Positions 37,424 through 47,267 are shown, numbered from the stretch's first letter. The stretch: 64,000 bases of DNA from a bacterium (GCA_022763185.1 JALEGL010000003.1:62001-126000), one strand, 5' to 3'. The notes: a model not told the origin generated them from the sequence alone. Program-made: numbers and translations.

Positions 37424-38752
37424 CTAGTTATTAGGACTCCATTTAGGCATGCTGTGATGCCAGGAAGACTTTTTAGAAATTTGCTTTAGGTTGCTACCGT
37501 CTGGCCGCATGGTCCAAATTTGATACGTTCCAGAACGATTAGAGGCAAAGGCAATCAAATGACCACCCGGGGACCAGGTAGGGTCAATATTATCTCTGGC
37601 GTCATAGGTTCGGCGAATGGGTAAAGTTCCATTTTCAACATCAAAAACAAAAATGTCATACTCACCATCCGTGTCCATACCGGCAAAGGCAATATACTTA
37701 CTATCTGGAGACCATGCCGGAGAGGTGTTATCTTTTCCTTTAAAGGTCAGTTGTTTTGCTGTTCCACCATTTCTGGGCATGACAAAAATTTGTACACTGC
37801 CATTGCGATTAGAAATAAAGGCAATTTTTTTACCGTCTGGTGAAAAGCTGGGACTGACGTCATTGGCCCAGTGAGTGGTGAGACGATGGGCAATGCGTCC
37901 ATTTAAACTTAAGAGATAAAGCTCTGGATTCCCATCTTTGGTTAAGGTCGTTGCCAAGAACTGACCCCACGGGTCAATGTCTAAGCCAATCATCATCCCT
38001 TTTTTAGGTGCAACCATGGGAGTATGACGTTTGGTGTTTAGATCATAAGCATAAACTCTGGGTGTTTTATTATTTTTAAACGCAGTGTAATACAGTTTAT
38101 TTCTTTTTTTATCCCATGAAGGGGATAAAACAATTGAGTTATCTCTTGTAATCTGTTGCACATTTTTACCGTCAATATCCATGGTGCATAGCTCTTTATG
38201 AACTTTTGCTTTGCAAATAAATGCGAGCTTACTGTTAAAGAAACCGGATTCACCGGTTAAGGTTTCTACTACAGCATCAGCAAATTTATGCGCCATACTG
38301 TCAATGGTAGCAATGGAGCCGGCATACTTTTTTTCCAACAATAAACTTTTGGACAAAACATCAAAAAGTTTAGCATGCAAAACAAATTTACCATCGCGTC
38401 TTTTGCTGTATTGTGTTTTAACTAAAGCCAAGGCATCAAGAACAGCCCAATTGGCAAAGTCTATACTTTGTGAGTCAAACTTTTTTTCAGAATCTTTTTC
38501 TAAAAAAGCTTTTTTAGGAATAAAACGAAATACACTCAAAGTCATCAAGTCAGACTTTAGCGTATTGTTAAAGGTGTCTTGAACAGTTAAGCTTTGGTAG
38601 CGTCTGCTTGATGTGAATGGCGTATCAATAGCAATGGGATAAGACGCCTTGCTGGCTCGGGTGATATCAATGATCACTTGACCATGAGCATAGCCGGCCA
38701 AGCATAAGATTGTTAGTAAGACATAAACGACATATTTTTTTGTTCTCATCAT
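37424..38752 (-). CDS. tolB: Tol-Pal system protein TolB
   Basis: Periplasmic beta-propeller of the Tol-Pal envelope system. A signal peptide ends AGYAHG (about 24). An N-terminal alpha/beta domain (about 25-160) is followed by propeller blades with repeats such as SPSFSPDGKKIAFISNR, TSPAWSPDSKYIAFAG and IDPTWSPGGHLIAFASNR. At 442 aa it is a usual length. It is the last of four genes tolQ-tolR-tolA/tonB-tolB on this strand; pal is not adjacent. Confidence 0.95.
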   Translation of the reverse strand: MMRTKKYVVYVLLTILCLAGYAHGQVIIDITRASKASYPIAIDTPFTSSRRYQSLTVQDTFNNTLKSDLMTLSVFRFIPKKAFLEKDSEKKFDSQSIDFANWAVLDALALVKTQYSKRRDGKFVLHAKLFDVLSKSLLLEKKYAGSIATIDSMAHKFADAVVETLTGESGFFNSKLAFICKAKVHKELCTMDIDGKNVQQITRDNSIVLSPSWDKKRNKLYYTAFKNNKTPRVYAYDLNTKRHTPMVAPKKGMMIGLDIDPWGQFLATTLTKDGNPELYLLSLNGRIAHRLTTHWANDVSPSFSPDGKKIAFISNRNGSVQIFVMPRNGGTAKQLTFKGKDNTSPAWSPDSKYIAFAGMDTDGEYDIFVFDVENGTLPIRRTYDARDNIDPTWSPGGHLIAFASNRSGTYQIWTMRPDGSNLKQISKKSSWHHSMPKWSPNN

Positions 38753-38767
38753 AGATAGACCTTTGTT

Positions 38768-39511
38768 TTAGAGTTTTAAGCTTAGATTAACGATAAATTC
38801 TTGTTCAGACAAGGCTTTAGCAATTCCTTGTGGCGGCTGGGGAAGCGGATTCGACTTCTTAACAGCACGTAAGGCGGCACTGTCAAAGCTAACATTGCCT
38901 GAAGATTGTTTAACTTTTGGATTTAAAATATTACCTTGCGAATCAATAAAAAAACTAATGGATGTTTTATAGGTATCGCTTTTATTCAACCAATAAAAAT
39001 TAGGGTAGATATGATCATCAATTTGTTTTTTGTAGCGGCTAAATTGAGGGTTACCCATCAAGCTTCCTTGGCCGCTGGGGCCTGAGGGGACGCCTTTTTT
39101 TTCAGTACTTTGGTCAGAGGCAAAGTTATCAAGCCTTGGCGTGGGTTTGATATCTTCTTCTAAGTCCAAAGCATCAATAGCCGATTGGAGCTTGTTTGCA
39201 TTACTTTTATCTGATTTGACGGGGTCCTTTTTCTTCAATGTCCGGCTCAGAGGATCGGCTTTTGCAGAGGTTTTTTTCTGAACCTTGGGCTGCTGAATTT
39301 CTGGCCCAGGTAGTTTATCTTCTGCTGTTTTAGGTGGAGCCATAACAACTTCAGACCATAAAACATTCATGCCTGCGGATTCTTGCTCAATTTTAAAAGT
39401 GTTTTTACTTAGCTTTAATGAAAACACGGTAAAAAATAGGAGACCATGCCCAGCAACAGAGAGCATTAGCATGGAGTGAAAAGAGTCTTTTTTTACTCGT
39501 TGGTGATGCAT
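38768..39511 (-). CDS. TonB/TolA-like energy-transducing protein
   Basis: 247 aa with an N-terminal membrane helix (about 13-29), a Pro/Lys-rich periplasmic linker (residues 55-155) and a TonB C-terminal-like domain. That domain holds ISFFIDSQGNILNPKVKQSSGN, then FDSAALRAVKKSNPLPQPP. Its place between tolR and tolB suggests it does the TolA job. The C-terminal fold is more TonB-like by sequence, common in bacteria where TolA is short. The order is seen; the role is inferred. Confidence 0.85.
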   Translation of the reverse strand: MHHQRVKKDSFHSMLMLSVAGHGLLFFTVFSLKLSKNTFKIEQESAGMNVLWSEVVMAPPKTAEDKLPGPEIQQPKVQKKTSAKADPLSRTLKKKDPVKSDKSNANKLQSAIDALDLEEDIKPTPRLDNFASDQSTEKKGVPSGPSGQGSLMGNPQFSRYKKQIDDHIYPNFYWLNKSDTYKTSISFFIDSQGNILNPKVKQSSGNVSFDSAALRAVKKSNPLPQPPQGIAKALSEQEFIVNLSLKL

Positions 39512-39519
39512 GAATACCG

Positions 39520-39942
39520 TTAGGATTGCTCCGGTCCGTCTGTGACCATGCCCATTTTATTAATCCCTGCATTTTTGACTAAGGCCATGATCTGTACAAC
39601 AAAACCATAAGGGATGGTCTTGTCTGCTTGTAGAAAAATTTCTTTATTTTTTTTGTTGGCATAAATGGCTTTAAGTTTGCTTTCTAAACGATCTAAAGCA
39701 ATGGTCTGCCCTTGAATATGAACTTTTTTATATTTATCAACAATTAAAATAATGTCATTTTCTTTAGCGTTGATGCTTTGCTTGGCTTGTGTTTGTGGAA
39801 GCTCCACATCAACTTGCTGTTGAATGAGTGGCGCGGCTACCATAAAGATGATCAATAAAACCAACATCACATCCACTAAAGGAGTAACGTTGATTTCTGC
39901 TAAAACAGTGTCGCTATCATTGGAGTTGTTGCTAAATGCCAT
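39520..39942 (-). CDS. tolR: TolR/ExbD family proton-channel subunit
   Basis: 140 aa with one helix near the N-terminus (INVTPLVDVMLVLLIIFMVAAPL) containing the conserved Asp24 of the proton pathway, and a small periplasmic domain. It forms the motor with TolQ. It begins 2 bases after tolQ and is followed 8 bases later by the TonB/TolA-like gene. Confidence 0.92.
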   Translation of the reverse strand: MAFSNNSNDSDTVLAEINVTPLVDVMLVLLIIFMVAAPLIQQQVDVELPQTQAKQSINAKENDIILIVDKYKKVHIQGQTIALDRLESKLKAIYANKKNKEIFLQADKTIPYGFVVQIMALVKNAGINKMGMVTDGPEQS

Positions 39943-39944
39943 AC

Positions 39945-40628
39945 TTACTCTTGAATTTTTGCCCGTTTTAAAGCGTTTAAAAAATCTAAACCAAAATGCT
40001 GCATGTTACGTTTTACTTGACCTAGTAGGGCATTGCAGTAGTTGTATCCGATGGCTGCCGGAATAGCAGCAAACAAACCTAGGGCAGTCGCAATTAAGGC
40101 TTCAGAAATACCCGGTGCCACCACGGCTAAGTTTGTGGCACCTTTAGCGCCAATATTCAAAAATGAATTCATGATTCCCCATACAGTACCAAATAGGCCA
40201 ATAAAGGGGGCAGCACTGGCAGTTGTAGCTAAAAAGCTTAAACGCTTAGCCAAATCACCAGTTTGTTGTGAAATGGATTTTTCAATGCTGCGCTCTAAAC
40301 TTTCTTTGATTTGTGCAAAGGGAATGCTTTTCATTCGGTGTTCGCCATAACTTTGTTCGAGTTTTTTATATTCAGTATAACTTTGCATGTAGAGAGCTGC
40401 TGTAGCACTGTAAGTCATTTGATGCGCTTTCTTATAGGCTGCATCTAAACTAGGTCCATCCCAAAAGTACTTGGAAAATTCATTGGATTTAGCCAGTGTT
40501 TTTATGAGTAAAGATCGTTTATTAAAAATAATCCCCCAAGAAACAATTGAAAAAATAACCAAAACCAACATGACCAGTTTAACCACGGGCCCTGCATTTA
40601 AAATGAGGTGGGCAATATTAAATTCCAT
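39945..40628 (-). CDS. tolQ: TolQ/ExbB family proton-channel subunit
   Basis: 227 aa with three helices. The family core RLSFLATTASAAPFIGLFGTVWGIMNSF and the APGISEALIATALGLFAAIPA stretch are diagnostic. First gene of the tol operon. It is divergent from a small protein gene linked to ftsE, with the promoters likely between them. Confidence 0.94.
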   Translation of the reverse strand: MEFNIAHLILNAGPVVKLVMLVLVIFSIVSWGIIFNKRSLLIKTLAKSNEFSKYFWDGPSLDAAYKKAHQMTYSATAALYMQSYTEYKKLEQSYGEHRMKSIPFAQIKESLERSIEKSISQQTGDLAKRLSFLATTASAAPFIGLFGTVWGIMNSFLNIGAKGATNLAVVAPGISEALIATALGLFAAIPAAIGYNYCNALLGQVKRNMQHFGLDFLNALKRAKIQE

Positions 40629-40763
40629 AGATTAAACAAGTTACCAAACCCAAAGGTACTGTCAAAAAATAAAGAATGTGTCTGTCGTATTTTTGTCTGG
40701 CTTAATAGGATGAATCTTAAAATACGCCTGGCACTTTTTAAAAGTCTGTGTAAAATACTCAAG

Positions 40764-41024
40764 ATGTTACCGGGCTACAATCATAATTTAAATGTTGAGG
40801 GGGTTGTTTTTCATGTTCAAACAGAAGATAGAGGTGGCGTTAGTGCGTATGTAGAAACGCAAGTTTTTGTTAACGGCGCAATTATTCATGTTGAAAAGCT
40901 ATCTTACAAGCCAAATGATAAACAGGATGATATTATTCGCCTGATGCAAAATCAACACAAGTCGGTTTTAAAAAAACTGTCTCAAAAGTCAATTTTGGCT
41001 ATGGAGAGATATATCAAAAAATGA
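40764..41024 (+). CDS. Small conserved protein upstream of ftsE
   Basis: 86 aa starting MLPGYNHNLNVEGVVFHVQTED; in-frame extensions up to 40608 overlap tolQ and lack support, though an ATG at 40710 is possible. The sequence GYNHNLNVEGVVFHVQTEDRG followed by VETQVFVNGAIIHVEKLSYK resembles a small conserved beta-rich protein seen in deltaproteobacterial genomes; function unknown. The stop overlaps the ftsE start by ATGA, so translation is coupled. Confidence 0.72.
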   Translation: MLPGYNHNLNVEGVVFHVQTEDRGGVSAYVETQVFVNGAIIHVEKLSYKPNDKQDDIIRLMQNQHKSVLKKLSQKSILAMERYIKK

Positions 41025-41677
41025 TTAGTTTGTTTCAAGTCAGTAAAGCCTATACACCTGGAGAAGATGTTTTAAATGGTCTTAGCCTGGATATTCAAAA
41101 AGGTGATTTCATTTGTCTTACCGGTAAAAGTGGTGCAGGAAAAACCACTTTATTAAAAATGATTTTTTGTGAAGACTTTCCAGACAGCGGCCAAGTCATC
41201 ATTGATGGGCGCAATATTTCTCGAGTCAATAGAAGAGATATCGCCCGGTTGCGTCGGAGTATCGGGGTAGTTTTTCAGGATTATAAGTTGATTGATGAGT
41301 ATACAGTCTATGATAATATAGCTTTGCGCTTACGTATTCTTGGAGAGAAAAAAAATAGTATTGAGGAAAAGGTTGAAGAAATTTTATCCATGGTTGGCCT
41401 AGAACACAGAAGAGATCATTTGCCAACTGCTTTATCCGGAGGCGAACAACAAAGAGTGGCCATTGCAAGGGCATTGGTCAACCATCCAAAAATTCTTTTA
41501 GCAGATGAACCAACAGGGAATTTAGATGAACAAAAATCCAAAGACATTATTGAGCTATTAAAGTTTATAAACTTACGTGGGACAACAATTTTGATGGTTA
41601 CGCATAACCATGCATTAATCAACATGATTCACAAACGTCATATTCATTTAGATCATGGCAAAGTGGGTGAGTCATGA
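41021..41677 (+). CDS. ftsE: Cell division ATP-binding protein FtsE
   Basis: 218-aa ABC ATPase. Walker A GKSGAGKTT (35-43), signature LSGGEQQR, Walker B ILLADEPTGNLD and the H-loop VTHNH are present. With FtsX it forms a non-transporting complex that regulates peptidoglycan hydrolases at the septum. It overlaps the upstream small gene and the downstream ftsX, each by 4 bases. Confidence 0.95.
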   Translation: MISLFQVSKAYTPGEDVLNGLSLDIQKGDFICLTGKSGAGKTTLLKMIFCEDFPDSGQVIIDGRNISRVNRRDIARLRRSIGVVFQDYKLIDEYTVYDNIALRLRILGEKKNSIEEKVEEILSMVGLEHRRDHLPTALSGGEQQRVAIARALVNHPKILLADEPTGNLDEQKSKDIIELLKFINLRGTTILMVTHNHALINMIHKRHIHLDHGKVGES

Positions 41678-42567
41678 ATATTTCTGGCTCATTAAAATAC
41701 TTTGTTGGTCTAGCATTTAAAAGTTTATGGAAAGATAAACGCGTTCATTTTCAATCTATTTTTTCTTTGTATTTGGTATTGATGTGTATTTTATCTTTAC
41801 TGTTTTTAAGCCAAAATTTGCAACAGACTATTGCTAACATGTCATCTCAAGTACAAATATCCGTTTACATGAATGAAAAAGCAAGTGGCGATGATATCAA
41901 GCAGATGCAAAAAGCACAATGTAGAGATAGTTTCATTGATACTTGTCGCATCATCAGTCAATCTGAAGCTAAAAAAAAATTTTTAGACAGTAATCCAAAT
42001 CTTAAAGCTACGGTTGAACATTTAGAGGGTAACCCTTTTCCCAGTTCAATTGAAATTTTAATCAAAAAAGACTTCAATGATGAAACTGTACTGAACCGCA
42101 AAATTCAGTACTTAAAAACCTTGTCACTGGTAGAAGAGGTGGTTAGTGACCAGGTTTTAGCCAAAAAATGGTTTACCATTTTAAAAATTTTGAGATGGGC
42201 TTTGGCTTGGGTATTAATTTTTTCTTTTTTAGTTTTGTTAGGGATCACTTCACATGTTGTGGGTTTATTAACGTATATGAAACAAAAACAAATAGAAATC
42301 ATGAGTTTAATTGGTGCAACCGATGCAATGGTAGCCATTACTTTTATGACTTGTGCTGTGATGAATAGCCTGATTGCTTTGTTTTTAGCTTTAGCTAGTT
42401 TTGCTATTTTGCTTAAGTGGTTACAGACCTACTTACAGAATGCATTGAATATGCCTTGGATTAGTTTAAGTTATTTCAATATATGGATATTATTGTTTAT
42501 GACAGTGTTTGCATTTTTTATTGGTAGTCTTGGCGGTTACCTAGGAGTCAAAAGGTTTTTAAAATGA
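41674..42567 (+). CDS. ftsX: Cell division protein FtsX
   Basis: 297 aa with four helices: one near residue 30, then a periplasmic domain (about 50-165), then three (about 170-195, 225-255 and 270-290). The pattern WALAWVLIFSFLVLLGITSHVVGLLTYMKQKQIEIMSLIGATDAM is typical. It transmits FtsE ATP hydrolysis to the periplasmic partner. It overlaps the envC-like gene by 4 bases. Confidence 0.94.
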   Translation: MNISGSLKYFVGLAFKSLWKDKRVHFQSIFSLYLVLMCILSLLFLSQNLQQTIANMSSQVQISVYMNEKASGDDIKQMQKAQCRDSFIDTCRIISQSEAKKKFLDSNPNLKATVEHLEGNPFPSSIEILIKKDFNDETVLNRKIQYLKTLSLVEEVVSDQVLAKKWFTILKILRWALAWVLIFSFLVLLGITSHVVGLLTYMKQKQIEIMSLIGATDAMVAITFMTCAVMNSLIALFLALASFAILLKWLQTYLQNALNMPWISLSYFNIWILLFMTVFAFFIGSLGGYLGVKRFLK

Positions 42568-43688
42568 GTTGGATAAACAAACTTCAAAGTTTGTTATTGC
42601 TGGGCTGCATATTTTTTTTTCAACATCAGCTTTTTGCGCAAGAAAATAAAATTAAGCAAATTAAAGGCAAGATAAAACAAGAACAAAGAAAGTTAGCAGA
42701 AGTTAAGAGCAGAGAAAATTCTATTTTAAAACAGCTTAAACGATTTGATTTACGTTTAGAAGAATTGCAAGAAGAGCTTAGGCAGGGAAAAAAGAAACTT
42801 AAAAGTATCAATCAAAAAATTGCACATATTAAGAGCGATATTGTTAAAACAGAACAGAAAAAAAAAGCTTTAGATCAACAAGTTTCACAGCAACTCAAAG
42901 ATACGTATAAATATGGTAAGCCACAAGAGGTGCTAGATGTATTTAATTTTGAGGAAGTTCAATGGGCAAGGCGAAACGAAAGAGTTTATCAACTTTGGTT
43001 CAAACATCAATATGCCATTCTTTTGCAAAGTGAGAAGCTTTTAGCCCAATTGGAGCAACAACAAAACAAATTACAACTAGCCAAGGTTAAACAAGATAAA
43101 AACTTAAAAGAGTTAGCTGCAAATGAAAAAAAACTAAAGCAGCAAAGAATGGAAAAAGACACTTTGTTGAAACGTGTTTTATCACAAAAAGAATTTTATG
43201 AAAAAAACATTGCTGAATTAAAAGTTGCTGAAAAAAAAATGAATCGACTCATGCAGTCTTTGCGGTCAAAAAAAATACCAGACAGTCAGTTTGCCAAGCT
43301 TAAGGGCGACTTACCTTGGCCAACATCCGGTAAAGTGTTTCAAAAATATGGAGCCCACTACGATCAAACACTAAAGGTTAAGCTTTATAGAAAAGGTATA
43401 CGCATACGCGCAAAAAAAGATGCGGAAGTAAGGGCTATTCATGATGGAAGGGTGGTTTATGCAGGATGGTTTGATGGCTATGGAAGAGTTGTTATTTTAG
43501 ATCATGGAAGCGGATACTTTTCGTTGTATGCACATTTGGGTAAGGTGTTTAAAGATAAAAATCAAACGGTCATTGTTGGCGATATTATCGGTTATGTAGG
43601 TGATACGGGTACCGTTTATGGCAATCATTTGTATTTTGAATTAAGGCAAAAAGGCTTAACCATTGATCCACTAAGCTGGTTAGAATAA
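42564..43688 (+). CDS. EnvC-like murein hydrolase activator (coiled coil plus degenerate LytM domain)
   Basis: 374 aa: signal peptide ending LFAQ, a long coiled coil (about residues 28-245) and a C-terminal M23/LytM domain (about 255-374). In active LytM enzymes zinc and catalysis need an HxGxD and an HxH motif. Here the first reads RKGIRI and the last GNHLYFE, so the first His, the Asp and the second His of HxH are lost, while LYAHLG is kept. This loss matches activators such as EnvC that switch on amidases. Overlap with ftsX supports the FtsEX-EnvC arrangement. Confidence 0.9.
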   Translation: MSWINKLQSLLLLGCIFFFQHQLFAQENKIKQIKGKIKQEQRKLAEVKSRENSILKQLKRFDLRLEELQEELRQGKKKLKSINQKIAHIKSDIVKTEQKKKALDQQVSQQLKDTYKYGKPQEVLDVFNFEEVQWARRNERVYQLWFKHQYAILLQSEKLLAQLEQQQNKLQLAKVKQDKNLKELAANEKKLKQQRMEKDTLLKRVLSQKEFYEKNIAELKVAEKKMNRLMQSLRSKKIPDSQFAKLKGDLPWPTSGKVFQKYGAHYDQTLKVKLYRKGIRIRAKKDAEVRAIHDGRVVYAGWFDGYGRVVILDHGSGYFSLYAHLGKVFKDKNQTVIVGDIIGYVGDTGTVYGNHLYFELRQKGLTIDPLSWLE

Positions 43689-43758
43689 AGTCTATATGTC
43701 CCCAAGAAAAACAGAAAAATGTAGCATCACTGCAATGCAATATGGTAGGATGTCAATG

Positions 43759-44115
43759 ATGTTCACGCATGAAAAAAGATTGTCACGAAGGTTTCAAACT
43801 AAAATAGCCGTTTATGCAAAAGACACCAAGGGATTGAACTTTGGAGTCATCCGCGATTTATCCCGATCAGGTGCTTACATTGAAACCAATGATTTAAGAA
43901 ATGTGGGTATGGATTATAGTTTTATTTTATCCAATGGAGTCATTTCTTCTCCAGTGACAGCAAAAATTGTTAGGGTCAATAATGCTTTATTTGAAGGCGG
44001 ACAGTCTGGTTTAGCTGTAGATTTTTCTGAGAATTTGAGACCCATGGCCAAACGTTTGCGAGATGATCTTATTTTGTACTTGATGAATGAGAAATATCAA
44101 CGCATGTGGGCTTGA
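43759..44115 (+). CDS. PilZ domain protein
   Basis: Start placed at the ATG eight bases after AGGA, giving 118 aa; starts at 43696 and 43756 are also possible. A stand-alone PilZ domain with the c-di-GMP-binding pair RLSRRF (about residues 6-11) and DLSRSG (about 33-38, RDLSRSGAYIET), then the AVDF strand. Probably a cyclic di-GMP effector, with target unknown. It follows the envC-like gene closely, and may be cotranscribed. Confidence 0.85.
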   Translation: MFTHEKRLSRRFQTKIAVYAKDTKGLNFGVIRDLSRSGAYIETNDLRNVGMDYSFILSNGVISSPVTAKIVRVNNALFEGGQSGLAVDFSENLRPMAKRLRDDLILYLMNEKYQRMWA

Positions 44116-44298
44116 AGTATAGCACCAAAGCAATAAAACATATTATAAACATGGAGTTTCTTATGCTAGTCATGTGAGACAGCCATGTCGCGAATAGAGT
44201 CTTGAAAACTAATTCTATCTGTGGTATAAGTGCCTCACTATATTGGGAATAAATAAAAATAAATTTTTAACTACGATTTAATTGCAGGGGGAAGCGCA

Positions 44299-47193
44299 AT
44301 TTTTAGACTTGATCTAAAAAAGAATTTAGAGATACACCGTTCATTTTTTTTACTGGTTTTACTTGTTTTAAGTTTAGGTAATATTGGCCGAGCTAAGGCC
44401 AATGCAAATTCAAACTTAAGTTATGCAGAAGCACTTGTTAGGCGCGCACATGATCGCGCTATTCAAGTTAACAATGCAGGCATAAACATCAGATATGATC
44501 AACGTTTGAATCATATCTTAACTGAGTTGCGTTCTGTGAGAGCTTCTCTTAGTCACGGACAACAAAAACAGCTTCTGATGTATATGGCCGAAAAACATCG
44601 TCGTTTACATATACCCAGAAACACATTTAATTCCAGACAGTTTTTTCAGAGCCGCGCTTTCTATGGTTCAGCATTTGTTCTTGGTTTTTTCTCGATGGAG
44701 ATGATTCGATTTTTTAACAGCCCTTATACGCGTTTTGAAGATTGCATGCATTTGCTGGAGATTATGCCAGAGCTGACCAAACGTTATATTACCTTTAATA
44801 TAGGGTTTTACTCTTCTCAAGCCATATACAGTGTAATTGCACGATCTTTAACTCAAAAGCTTATCACTCAGAATAGTAGCTTGTTGTTTAATGCTTTGTC
44901 CAAACATGTTCAATTATCTGCAGCGGCTACAAAAATTTGGGGCAAGGCTTTTTTAAGAACCACGGTATCCTATGCCGTGGGTTTAATGCTTAACGCAATG
45001 CTTTACAATAGAGAGAATAGACAAAGTGACTACTGGCAACAAATGTTTGAGTACACGGGGAGTGTTTTGGTGGCCAATGCAGCCACAGCACCGTTTTTTC
45101 TAAAAGCAAGGCATTATGTCAAGGAAATGAAATATTTGCGTTATGTGAAACCCTTGGCAAGAACTGCTAAAGCCGGTTTTAATGCTGGAAAGCATATAGC
45201 CAAGACCAACTTTTTTACTCTTTTTGCTATTGGTATGGTTGAGGTTGTTTTGGTTTGGGATACGATTCCTGCATTTTTTCAAGACCTACGTAACGCTGGA
45301 AAAGTTGAAGGAGCATTAGGCTGGGAGATGGCTCGAGCCGATGCATTGCTTAAAAATCGTGAAAAAATGCCAAAGTTTCCAAGGAGAAATCAAGTTGTGT
45401 GTCAGCAAAGTTTATCGCAACTTCATTTTTATACTTGCGTACAGCAACGTCTTTTAGCCGATGTAAAACATTATTTATTGCGCAGAAGCCTACAGCAAGA
45501 GATTAAAGATTTAAAGCAGCTGCAATATATAGAAAGTGTCTACGACACCAATAATAATTATGCCGAATTTATTGGCAGAATGGGGGACGACTTTAAAGTG
45601 ATCAACCCGTTTAAAGTGGATCGCGGCTATATTCCTTGGGAGCACTACAAAAAAGATATGCATATTTTAATGGAGCGTTATCAAGAATATCATACGGAAT
45701 TTAGAAAAAAGTACCAGAATGAACTCAACACCTGGATGCAAGAAGTGAATGCTACGCTTAAAGAAGTGCACAGTATTAACATGAATATGATTAGCATGAT
45801 TTTTAATGCTGAGCATAGTGAACAAAATGTTGCTCAAGTTTTACAAAGCTATGAGCAGATGGCGCAAGATAAAAGTGATCTCATGTTTGATGAGGTCTAT
45901 AAAAAATCGTCTTATGGAAGGAACTTTTCTAATGATAGACCTAGAGATCATTCTCTTGGTGCTTTGTTGTCAGGTCGCTTTGGTGAAAAAAAACAAAACT
46001 ACCACAAAGATCGCACCTTAAGTGGAAAAGATTTTGTTGAAAGACTTTTAGAGGTGGCCAATAATAAACTGTGGCTTAGAGATTTAAATCGGATGCCCAA
46101 CTTAAAACCTGGCGAGCTGTTTAAAGCTTATGCTTATTTTTTATACGATCAAGAGCAGCAACTTAGAAAAAAATTAGAACAAAACCTACCCGATGATGAA
46201 TGTGAAAAACTACAGGCCATGCTGGCTCAACTATCTGCCATTAAAGTGGAGTTTGAAGTTTTACTTTCTGGTTGGTTTAATGAAATTGAGCTTCCAGATA
46301 ATAGAAGTTTTAAGCCTGCCAGCGTTCATTTGGGGCAGCCTGTTGCTGTTTATTCTGGAGGTGTTTTTAATGAAAGCGGTTATCCAGGCTTAGAGGCAAT
46401 GTTTGCCGATGTAAGAGGAGACAACTATGTTGGAGATATCTTCAGTGAAGCCGAGAGTTACTTTTCTGAACTATCTAAAAAAAGCTGGCCTGGTTTGTTT
46501 GAGTATGGCGTGGAAAGCTTAGAAGATTTGACGCACAAGTTTAGTACATTTAGTAATAACCTGTCGTCACGCTCTGTAACGTTACAGATGTATGGTGACA
46601 TAAGTGATGCTGCAAGAATACAAAAAGCTAGAGTGTTAAAGGCTTTGGCTGCTAGGTCGAGTAATGTATTGTTTGAAAAAGACTATGATTTAGACAAGCA
46701 AGAGGTATGGGATCAAGTGGGCTTGCATATTTGGGATTTGTTATGGATTAATCGGAACTCTTTGAATAAAAAGAATCATGCTTCTGTAACAGCTCAACAA
46801 GACAGTGTTTATCAAAAGATAACTACCTATGACAATGAAACTTCGCCTTGTAGAATGGTTTGGAGAGGTCAGTATGAAAAATACAAGCACTTTTTCTATG
46901 ATGAATTTAAAGAGGGGTTAACCTATCTTGGATTTCAGTGTACATGGAAGGGATGCCAGCAAGAAGAAATTTCTAATATAATCAATCCAGAAGAAAGTGT
47001 TGCTTGGAAAATATACGATAATTCAGCCATTAGCTTTCAACTGTTTAAAAAGCGTGCGGATCAAAGTTTGGGGATTAGCCCACAATATGATGCACAAGGT
47101 AATTTAGCTTTATCTAGCACTGCATTTCAATCGATGTTAGTGCGTTTTAAGGGTATGATGAATAATTTTGAGCAACGTTACTGCATGCAGTAA
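44299..47193 (+). CDS. Large secreted/membrane protein of unknown function with probable ATT start
   Basis: A frame open from an upstream TAA has no ATG, GTG or TTG until 44506. Starting there loses a perfect signal peptide. The ATT at 44299 is six bases after AGGGGGA and gives FRLDLKKNLEIHR, then FFLLVLLVLSLG and cleavage near RAKA (964 aa). ATT is a rare but real start (infC, pcnB in E. coli). The body has probable helices at about 117-135, 216-232, 250-268 and 303-325, followed by a long soluble region rich in charged residues. No known domain was recognised. It may sit in the envelope. Confidence 0.7.
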   Translation: MFRLDLKKNLEIHRSFFLLVLLVLSLGNIGRAKANANSNLSYAEALVRRAHDRAIQVNNAGINIRYDQRLNHILTELRSVRASLSHGQQKQLLMYMAEKHRRLHIPRNTFNSRQFFQSRAFYGSAFVLGFFSMEMIRFFNSPYTRFEDCMHLLEIMPELTKRYITFNIGFYSSQAIYSVIARSLTQKLITQNSSLLFNALSKHVQLSAAATKIWGKAFLRTTVSYAVGLMLNAMLYNRENRQSDYWQQMFEYTGSVLVANAATAPFFLKARHYVKEMKYLRYVKPLARTAKAGFNAGKHIAKTNFFTLFAIGMVEVVLVWDTIPAFFQDLRNAGKVEGALGWEMARADALLKNREKMPKFPRRNQVVCQQSLSQLHFYTCVQQRLLADVKHYLLRRSLQQEIKDLKQLQYIESVYDTNNNYAEFIGRMGDDFKVINPFKVDRGYIPWEHYKKDMHILMERYQEYHTEFRKKYQNELNTWMQEVNATLKEVHSINMNMISMIFNAEHSEQNVAQVLQSYEQMAQDKSDLMFDEVYKKSSYGRNFSNDRPRDHSLGALLSGRFGEKKQNYHKDRTLSGKDFVERLLEVANNKLWLRDLNRMPNLKPGELFKAYAYFLYDQEQQLRKKLEQNLPDDECEKLQAMLAQLSAIKVEFEVLLSGWFNEIELPDNRSFKPASVHLGQPVAVYSGGVFNESGYPGLEAMFADVRGDNYVGDIFSEAESYFSELSKKSWPGLFEYGVESLEDLTHKFSTFSNNLSSRSVTLQMYGDISDAARIQKARVLKALAARSSNVLFEKDYDLDKQEVWDQVGLHIWDLLWINRNSLNKKNHASVTAQQDSVYQKITTYDNETSPCRMVWRGQYEKYKHFFYDEFKEGLTYLGFQCTWKGCQQEEISNIINPEESVAWKIYDNSAISFQLFKKRADQSLGISPQYDAQGNLALSSTAFQSMLVRFKGMMNNFEQRYCMQ

Positions 47194-47267
47194 AAATAGA
47201 AGTGTATGCGACATCAACTCCCCACTTTTTTATTTCTTCTTTTTAAAAAATGTGTAAACTAAAGACT

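Noticed and set aside
40608-40763. N-terminal extension of the small protein before ftsE
   Set aside because: It overlaps tolQ on the other strand, has low-complexity basic residues, and the conserved part starts at MLPGYNHN.
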